Positions 61,223 through 64,000 of a stretch of 64,000 nucleotides of DNA are shown one piece after another. Source of the DNA: Symbiodinium natans (Eukaryota > Sar > Dinophyceae > Suessiales > Symbiodiniaceae). The stretch lies in contig CAJNDS010002468.1 of assembly GCA_905221605.1 (NCBI GenBank), positions 906,001 to 970,000 on the forward strand, in the 5' to 3' direction. The notes under the pieces were generated by a model. The model did not search any database and had not been told where the DNA came from. It worked only from the letters and a program-made list of their open reading frames with translations. A program made the translations under genes and the position numbers. Each line of letters opens with the position of its first letter. Position 1 is the first letter of the stretch.

Positions 61223-63988
61223 AAAAAAAAAAAACTGCAACCCGAAACGATCCCTTAAATGCCCTAGGCAAAACCCACAAAGCCTTGAAAACCCTAATCC
61301 TACAACTCCAAAACCCGAAACCTTAAAACCCTACACCCAAGCCCTGATTCCCCCCTTCCCCCCCAACCTGCTTCTCAACAAATGCCTTGACCATTTCCCC
61401 ACGTTGCGTTTGAAGATGTTCTGCAGTATCTTGACACGGTGGAAATCGCCCCACACCACGACCTTGCCTTCATGGTAAATAGCACGGACAGCGTCATCGA
61501 GTACACCCAGAACGCTAGGAAACACTTGAATGACAAGTTGCGAGAATTCCAATGCACCTTGCAAAAGCAGGAGATGACCGTGTGAAAACACAAGATAAGG
61601 CCCCGAAGGAAGCAGACAAACTGAAGGAGAAAGAAGACCAGATGACTGTGGGGTTGTCCTTAGGGTTTAGGGTTTAGGGTTTAATTAGGGCCAGGTCTAC
61701 AATGCCTGTTACCCGGATCAGATTTTTGAATTTACAACACCGGAGCTGCGCAGAAGAAGGAACGAAAGGACTTCAGACACAACTTGCTGGCTTTTTCTTC
61801 TTCTCCTGCCTGTTCCTTCTGTTGGCAGTCTCCCGATCTCCTGTGCTGACTCTTTGATTCGTCTTGCTTTCTCTTGTTCCTGCACTTTGCCTTCAGAAGT
61901 GTTTTGGCCTTTGCTCGCTTCAGCACTTCGGCTGCCCGGTCTTGGTAGCTGCTGCTGCCTGGCACAGGGTTTAGGGTTTGCATATGTAGAGGACATCATA
62001 GACACTAAGCCCCAAAACCCTAAGCCTATGCCTTCATCCTTTTTCTAGTTCCTCCTAACCCCAAGTCCATAAGCTCGAACTGACTTGCCAGAACTCTACA
62101 AAGAAGAGAGCTCTCCAACCGCCGAGCCCCACTAGAGACCCTAAGCCCCAAAACCGTAAACCCTATAATAGCCCTAACCCTAAACCCTAAACCCTAAACC
62201 CTGAACCCTAAACACCCCCCCCTCCCCTTGCAGGGAAAGGGAGGCATGGAATCGGCTGCACGACAGCAGCTCTCCAGCTGCAATTGGCTCGGGGCTACCA
62301 AAGGTTGAGGGGCTCGCAGGGTTTTCGATTTTTGTTTCACGGTTTGCAGGGGTTGGAAGAAACCCTGAAACCTAAACCCGAAACCCTAAACCCTAAGCCC
62401 TAAACCCTAAACCCTTACAGGGCTTAGGAGTTTCGGATTGGGAGTCTGTGGTTCGGGCTCTCTGGAGCGGACTTTGTATGTTGGGGTTTGGGGTTTGGGG
62501 TTTAGGGTTAGGGTTTAGGGTTTAGGGTTTAGGGTTTAGGGTTTAGGGTTTAGGGTTTAGGGTTTAGGGTTGAGGGTTTAGGGTTTAGGGTTCAGGGTTC
62601 AGGGTTCGGTCCTAAAAAACCTACCCAGTTTAAGTAGGAGCACCTCCCGGTCCCTGGGCACCTTGAGCTCTTATCAACCGCAACCCGAATTTAGAGCTTG
62701 TGCAGTTTAGGGTTCAGAGGGTTTAGGGTTTAGGGTTTAGGGTTTAGGGTTTAGGGTGACAAGTAGTGTCGGGTTTCCGGGTTTAGGCTATGGGGTGTTT
62801 CCAATATGTTGGGTGATGCGCCTCCCACCAGGCCCATCGACCTTGGCCGCGACGGCAGCGTTGAGAAAATCGCCGCTGCCGCCAGGGTAGCTGGCCTGCT
62901 TATATCATTGGGTCAAGTACGAACACTAAACCTTAAGCCCTTAACCTTAAACCCTAAGCCCTAACCCTAAACCCTACACCCGAAAGCTTGAACCCAACCA
63001 ACCCCCCTTCCCCCCCCCGTCTCTCGGTAAAAAAACCCTATGCCGAGGCCGACCCAAATCCTACTACCGAAGGTTGTTCCCGGTACTTTCATGCCTTGGC
63101 TTCCCTAAACCCGAAACCCGAAACCCTAAACCCCACACATCTCAACCTCCGGAGTTGGTTCCATAGGCCTGAAGCCTTAGACTTTAAACCCGCATTTTTC
63201 GTTCAACCAGGCCTGGATCCTCATACTTAGCTCTTTTGACTTAGTAAGCCTACATCAAATCCCCCACAAACCCGTGCTAGAATCCCCATAACCCATCCTA
63301 CTAACCCTACGTACTAAGTCAACGGAGCTTCCAAGTAGGGGCCGGAAGAGCCGATAAGAAGAGCTGTAGGAGACCCCAAAAGCCCTCAAGTCCTGGGCTT
63401 CAGGGTGCGTAGGGTATTTAGGGTTTAGGCATAGGGTTTTTTGAGGCTTCGAGATTGTAGGGTTTCCGGTCCCCTATACTTAAACGGATATATTGGGGAT
63501 TTTTTGTTTGCCCCATACCGACCCCGAAGGGGATGTCAGGTCCTCGATTGCCCCCTCGCCGGTGATTGTCAATTTAACTACTGTTATGTGGCAGTCTCGG
63601 GGTCACATCATAGCAGCAAGTTCAGTGCTAGGTTCAGGCTTGTAGATGCTACCTCAATGTTGAATTATCACGCTTTATGATCTAAATCCCCTCCTCCAAC
63701 TTTATCTCAACCCAAATCACCCTATAAACCCTAAACACCCTATATAAGCCCTAAACCCTATACACCCTAGAAACTGTACAAAGCCTATATAAACCCTAAA
63801 ACCCCAAACGCCCTATATAAACACCAAACACACTATAAACCCTAAACCAAACTGTACAAAGCCTATATAAGCCCTAAAACCCACATTCAGCTGTACAGGC
63901 GTGCTTCCGACGCTGGCACGGAACGGCCGGAGAGGTCTTGGCCGTCACCGTGCTTGGACTGCGCCCTGCCCCGCAGTCAGATTTCAGG
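41690..63988 (+). CDS. POLH: DNA polymerase eta-like Y-family translesion polymerase, at least 18 micro-exons, gene runs off window
   Basis: Y-family polymerases copy damaged DNA; eta handles UV dimers (family knowledge). Exons joined by phase give, in family order: palm catalytic SVDE motif with VAIDLTSEAERLL; DPIARRLIAGTIVVAELRGE; VESKLGFTCSGVATNK; ILAKLGCGLHKPNQQTLLL; DLPLDRLPGLGGDFGSAI; VETVGELLEK; GEWLLALASG; DPVKDRQLVKSLSNGK; TFFGSKQLRSVSE; VDHWLGELAGELHLR. These match the palm, thumb and start of the little-finger domain almost without gaps. Human and plant polymerase eta share the GLNKPNxQT and DPVKxRQLxK motifs, so eta is favoured over kappa or iota. The first exon with the metal-binding DxD near the N-terminus was not found. 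Introns carry TTTAGGG/CCCTAAA runs. Donors are GT, GC or GA. Confidence 0.9.
42370..42478. mobile_element. Inverted-repeat element family E, copy 2
   Basis: TCGGGATCTTCCCCCCTTAT, ACTAACAGTCC and their reverse complements GGACTGTTAGTGTAGGGGGG and AACATCCCAA. Cleaner arms than copy 1. A single-ended relative is at 32174-32208. Confidence 0.75.
42961..43012 (+). CDS. POLH: Polymerase eta exon candidate (YEAR/FGV region, right end ~)
   Basis: EAGDAVVEATGANFGF, comparable with the family's GGIIAVSYEARKFGV. Phase to the next exon unresolved. Confidence 0.55.
43483..43570 (+). CDS. POLH: Polymerase eta exon candidate (right end ~)
   Basis: GDDLGDRIRAECREFILLKF after acceptor CTGCGAG, comparable with the family's RGDEAK..CP...LV.VP. 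An alternative frame is also partly open. Confidence 0.5.
44114..44247. mobile_element. Inverted-repeat element family B
   Basis: Arms AGGGTCAGGGTACCTAGTAA and TTACTAAGTACCCTGAAACT; internal TATAATT/AATTATA arms give a nearly full-length hairpin. Its right end lies 18 bp before the acceptor of the SVDE exon. Confidence 0.8.
44266..44313 (+). CDS. POLH: Polymerase eta exon, catalytic S-x-D-E motif
   Basis: VLSRRCDATEKRSVDE (16 codons). The Asp-Glu pair is the family's second metal-binding site. GC donor in phase 0; joined to 45879 it reads SVDEVAIDLTSEAE, matching plant eta SIDEVYLDLTDAAE position by position. The upstream intron ends inside a family B inverted-repeat element. Confidence 0.85.
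44350..44523. mobile_element. Family B copy invaded by CCCTAAA
   Basis: Arms of family B with a (CCCTAAA) run at 44413-44490 sitting in the middle of the element. Shows that the telomere motif can expand inside, or be carried by, these elements. Confidence 0.65.
44524..45878. other. Polymerase eta intron after the SVDE exon
   Basis: TTTAGGG run (44585-44620), then 44705-44975 of ordinary-looking sequence open on both strands but without family match, a family C element, diverse sequence, and a CCCTAAA run (45778-45873) at the acceptor. Confidence 0.5.
44986..45066. mobile_element. Inverted-repeat element family C, short copy
   Basis: AGAAGCTCTTTTTGACTTCG and GGTCAAAAGAGCTTCCAAGT arms with about 40 bp between. 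Confidence 0.65.
45879..45940 (+). CDS. POLH: Polymerase eta exon (right end ~)
   Basis: VAIDLTSEAERLLATRSFEE. Left flank is about 115 bp of CCCTAAA, right flank TTTAGGG. Confidence 0.85.
46456..46564 (+). mobile_element. Inverted-repeat element family A, copy 2 (109 bp)
   Basis: Same length and about 98% identical to copy 1 by eye (two differences noticed), 27 kb away. Recent amplification. Confidence 0.85.
47001..47098 (+). CDS. POLH: Polymerase eta exon, insertion region
   Basis: Begins DLGPAAAKLAHLADSALSRR; 98 bp, acceptor AAAGCAG, GT donor. Falls where eta proteins carry variable-length insertions between palm strands, so assignment rests on position and open frame. Confidence 0.6.
47651..47724 (+). 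CDS. Exon candidate, insertion region (~)
   Basis: VSRNEAHWGSWISG after acceptor ATGCAAG. No family match; placed by its open frame and position between eta exons. Confidence 0.35.
48716..48752 (+). CDS. Exon candidate (37 bp)
   Basis: VSSNGPALSSLN, followed by GGTTTAGGG. Could be a polymerase insertion exon or a stray PPR helix A remnant. Confidence 0.35.
49381..49446 (+). CDS. POLH: Polymerase eta exon (right end ~)
   Basis: AADALAEGWDEVLQRMASDW after acceptor GCTCAG. Sits just before the DPIARRL exon, where eta has W-L-x-S-L followed by the D-x-x-L segment; it also resembles a PPR helix, so assignment is moderate. Confidence 0.55.
50131..50205 (+). CDS. POLH: Polymerase eta exon (75 bp)
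   Basis: Exactly 25 codons: DPIARRLIAGTIVVAELRGE, then ALGAC. Equivalent to the family's L.VGA.IVEEMR helix. GT donor, phase 0. A TATTTAGGG 9-mer array follows. Confidence 0.9.
50221..50330. repeat. TATTTAGGG array (9-bp unit, about 12 copies)
   Basis: Telomere motif expanded by two bases and re-amplified. It begins within 16 bases of a splice donor. Confidence 0.95.
50849..50879 (+). CDS. POLH: Polymerase eta exon (31 bp)
   Basis: VESKLGFTCS plus one base. GA donor; next exon completes Gly (TCS-G-VATNK). Equivalent to human IERETGFQCSAGISHNK. Confidence 0.9.
51389..51416 (+). CDS. POLH: Polymerase eta exon (28 bp), DNA-binding loop
   Basis: VATNKILA with split codons at both ends. The NK.LAKL motif contacts incoming nucleotide/DNA in the family. 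GC donor; joins to give ILAKLGCGLHKPNQQT. Confidence 0.9.
52479..52551 (+). CDS. POLH: Polymerase eta exon (73 bp)
   Basis: LGCGLHKPNQQTLLLPHAAP and on to LLLR. GA donor in phase 0 into DLPLDRLPG. Diagnostic eta KPNxQT motif. Confidence 0.95.
53124..53196 (+). CDS. POLH: Polymerase eta exon, thumb (73 bp)
   Basis: DLPLDRLPGLGGDFGSAIKS, the thumb helix-hairpin equivalent of human PIRKIRSLGGKLGAS. GT donor (GGTATAAG), phase 1. Confidence 0.95.
54351..54422 (+). CDS. POLH: Polymerase eta exon, thumb (72 bp)
   Basis: VQVETVGELLEKRSEVMIHF, equivalent to the family's LGVDTVGDLLQFSE. GT donor, phase 1. Confidence 0.95.
54475..54520. repeat. GGGTTTG array
   Basis: Six units directly after TTTAGGG units and the splice donor; a second array of ten units is at 54834-54898. 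Confidence 0.95.
54913..54968 (+). CDS. POLH: Polymerase eta exon (56 bp)
   Basis: EWLLALASGSDKAADPVK, equivalent to family G.WL...ARG..DPVK. GC donor phase 0 into DRQLVKSL. Confidence 0.95.
55468..55502 (+). CDS. POLH: Polymerase eta exon (35 bp), linker to little finger
   Basis: DRQLVKSLSNG plus two bases; human RQLPKTIGCSK is the counterpart. GA donor, phase 2; the next exon completes Lys. Confidence 0.95.
55788..55892. mobile_element. Inverted-repeat element family F, copy 2
   Basis: GGGTTCTTAAGGGAGGGGGG and CCCCCCTCCTTACGGACCCT with shared GGTTCCCCAATACTCCC interior. Confidence 0.7.
56121..56160 (+). CDS. POLH: Polymerase eta exon, start of little finger (40 bp)
   Basis: TFFGSKQLRSVSE, equivalent to KTFPGPRALKSLS. 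GT donor in phase 0. Its downstream intron is 2.9 kb and carries another gene. Confidence 0.95.
56317..56515. mobile_element. Long inverted repeat, about 76-bp arms and 46-bp loop
   Basis: Left arm 56317-56392 and right arm 56439-56515 pair almost throughout (for example GATCCTGAAGTT with AACTTCAGGATC). Lies in the polymerase eta intron just ahead of the nested ankyrin gene. Confidence 0.85.
56984..57256 (+). CDS. In-frame Lys/Gly-rich upstream extension of the ankyrin gene
   Basis: Open and in frame with the ankyrin protein; a second possible start at 57086 (MEVDPTDKGKGKKGQG). The KGKGK...HKGKGKG composition resembles the gag tail of dinoflagellate Ty1/copia-like elements ahead of the zinc knuckle (from memory). 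An acceptor-like CTTGCAG sits at 56984-56990. Confidence 0.5.
57257..58012 (+). CDS. Ubiquitin-like plus ankyrin-repeat protein, intronless, nested in a polymerase eta intron
   Basis: From ATG 57257: 251 residues. Ubiquitin-like domain at about residues 4-75 (LRVWRVSGEEL start, ALKQHLQKTCG helix, LLHDGKPLNDDDEL, PMDMQIVLLPF end); then about four ankyrin repeats at 86-207 (GPLHAACLACDLEVVALLLN, SPLCAACVGGNEGIVEKLLL), and a Ser/Gly tail. This LRVWRVSGEE...LLPF plus ankyrin arrangement is, from memory, common and expanded in Symbiodiniaceae. Ankyrin repeats bind protein partners; the partner is unknown. The frame is open upstream to 56984, adding a Lys/Gly-rich segment (see findings). No TTTAGGG occurs inside. 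Same strand as the host gene; lack of introns suggests an mRNA-derived copy. Confidence 0.85.
   Translation: MSERLRVWRVSGEELVTMIWQEVEEMADVGALKQHLQKTCGWPRSMLTLLHDGKPLNDDDELRVPMDMQIVLLPFADDSSTSQQQLASALVDAAGDGELEIISQLLDAGADKDGLDKHGQGPLHAACLACDLEVVALLLNAGADMDLMNGDGESPLCAACVGGNEGIVEKLLLAGANPDLGEPLLAAQQAGSDALMQLLLDHGADGACLLLSRSGSYDSGREFGGWDDSVPPSPPSVRSYGVRSFGSGSSF
58013..59082. other. Rest of the host intron
   Basis: Holds a family B inverted-repeat element (58160-58282), an inverted repeat with TTTACTGC..CATTCA arms (58578-58692), unusually AT-rich sequence (58700-58890), and a CCCTAAA run ending at the next exon. No gene seen. Confidence 0.5.
58160..58282. mobile_element. Family B-like inverted-repeat element
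   Basis: CACTTGGAGGTTCATGG at the left and CCATGAACCTCCAAGT at the right are reverse complements; inner GTAGGGTTATGAG/CTTACAACCCTAC arms also pair. Confidence 0.8.
59083..59126 (+). CDS. POLH: Polymerase eta exon, little finger (44 bp)
   Basis: VDHWLGELAGELHLR, equivalent to the family's V.HWL.QL.EEL..R. Acceptor ACCGCAG after eight CCCTAAA units. GT donor, phase 2. Confidence 0.95.
59650..59770. repeat. Tandem direct duplication, 61-bp period, two copies
   Basis: ATACCTT.ACTCATTTTAGG through GGGATATTG and a T-tract occurs twice with one mismatch; only the T-tract length differs. Confidence 0.9.
59870..60138 (+). pseudogene. Coding-like fragment with a membrane helix, unknown
   Basis: After acceptor GACCCAG an open frame with GC-rich third positions reads VEHDKQLNASEAKFMGAVGK and, later, a hydrophobic NTMFFLIWVHVSMWYLYRSL segment, ending at TAG 60136-60138. 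It lies inside the polymerase gene and does not match it, so it is a nested exon, a gene fragment or a pseudogene. Confidence 0.45.
60937..61003 (-). repeat. Diverged duplicate of the end of the 61728-61975 fragment
   Basis: AATTTACAACACC.GAGCTGC is shared with 61733-61753 and similarity continues into AACTTGCTG. Suggests a small local duplication or two copies of the same 3' coding end. Confidence 0.6.
61186..61234. repeat. Poly-C then poly-A junction
   Basis: About 26 C followed immediately by about 23 A. The same C(n)A(n) or T(n)G(n) arrangement recurs at 1964-1992, 6043-6061, 12609-12631, 17872-17888 and 40879-40897. Confidence 0.9.
61393..61584 (+). pseudogene. Coding-like fragment, unknown
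   Basis: Plus frame reads VLQYLDTVEIAPHHDLAFMV and KHLNDKLREFQCTLQKQEMT to a stop. About three quarters of codons end in C/G, which favours this strand over the also-open minus frame. Not related to polymerase eta. Confidence 0.4.
61728..61975 (-). pseudogene. Coding-like Lys/Glu/Gln-rich fragment, unknown
   Basis: Minus strand reads QDRAAEVLKRAKAKTLLKAK and a charged helical tail to a stop near 61732. Its last ~65 bp are duplicated at 60937-61003. Opposite in direction to the host gene. Confidence 0.4.
62234..62310 (+). CDS. POLH: Polymerase eta exon candidate, little finger (~)
   Basis: With the carried two bases it reads RERЕ-like basic/acidic text then AWNRLHDSSSPAA; acceptor CCTTGCAG. 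A second frame (TTAALQLQLARGYQRL) resembles the little-finger strand, so the frame is undecided. Confidence 0.45.
62832..62886 (+). CDS. POLH: Polymerase eta exon, little finger (55 bp)
   Basis: PIDLGRDGSVEKIAAAAR, comparable with the family's CP.RYG...I..DA. Acceptor CACCAG, GT donor, phase 0. Confidence 0.7.
63227..63339. mobile_element. Inverted-repeat element family C
   Basis: TAGCTCTTTTGACTTAGTAA at the left and TACTAAGTCAACGGAGCTTC at the right. Confidence 0.7.
63899..63988 (+). CDS. POLH: Polymerase eta exon, end of little finger (~)
   Basis: ACFRRWHGTAGEVLAVTVLG and then LRPAPQSDF, comparable with the closing ITKLGLSA..F strand of the domain. Phase matches the previous exon. The C-terminal tail would lie beyond the window. 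Confidence 0.7.
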
Positions 63989-64000
63989 GTTCTGTAGGAT

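Noticed and set aside
61331-61591. Minus-strand frame with HLLLLQGALEF start
   Set aside because: The plus strand of the same DNA has stronger third-position C/G bias and a more natural composition; opened by mirror effect.
1-64000. tRNA, rRNA, spliced-leader RNA genes, CRISPR arrays, bacterial promoters or operons
   Set aside because: None recognised by eye; repeat spacing and content do not fit CRISPR, and the splice structure shows a eukaryotic nucleus.

Overview
Eukaryotic nuclear DNA, almost certainly from a dinoflagellate. The evidence is long unidirectional gene runs, a plant/alveolate telomere motif (TTTAGGG/CCCTAAA), GC-rich third codon positions, tiny exons, and splice donors that read GC and GA as well as GT. 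The protein families also fit: a dinoflagellate-type FDK...CGSW...VLEQP protein, a ubiquitin-like/ankyrin protein and an organelle-type PPR protein. I see no rRNA, tRNA, CRISPR or bacterial feature. Species cannot be fixed; Suessiales (Symbiodiniaceae/Polarella-like) is my guess.

Layout. (1) 1-8.73 kb, minus strand: two multi-exon genes. One is a large basic protein of unknown function (5267 down to the left edge); the other is the CGSW/VLEQP-family gene (8728 to 7207). (2) 8.73-11.9 kb: a strand-switch region of degenerate telomere-like repeats, including a pure CCCTAAG array at 10297-10508. (3) 11.9-37.4 kb, plus strand: more than 30 micro-exons of a pentatricopeptide-repeat (PPR) protein. 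(4) 37.4-41.7 kb: a GC-rich/G-rich block and several inverted-repeat elements. (5) 41.7 kb to the right edge, plus strand: micro-exons (28-112 bp) of a Y-family DNA polymerase, best matched to DNA polymerase eta (POLH/RAD30). A 2.9-kb intron of this gene carries a separate intronless ubiquitin-like/ankyrin reading frame (57257-58012).

The striking feature is how the plus-strand exons are packaged. Nearly every exon has a CCCTAAA run on its left and a TTTAGGG run on its right, so each intron tends to start with G-rich telomere motif and end with its reverse complement. Read as DNA, the window looks like tens of tiny telomere-capped pieces joined end to end. Read as RNA, each intron can fold on itself and bring its splice sites together. 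Joining exons across these runs, using only conserved residues and reading phase, restores good PPR repeats and a good polymerase eta finger/palm/thumb/little-finger order. The runs are therefore intronic and not chromosome ends.

Several families of roughly 80-150 bp inverted-repeat elements (A-G below) recur between exons and look like MITEs or introner-like elements. Exon boundaries were set by eye from protein continuity and an AG acceptor; most are good to a few bases, and those marked ~ are approximate.
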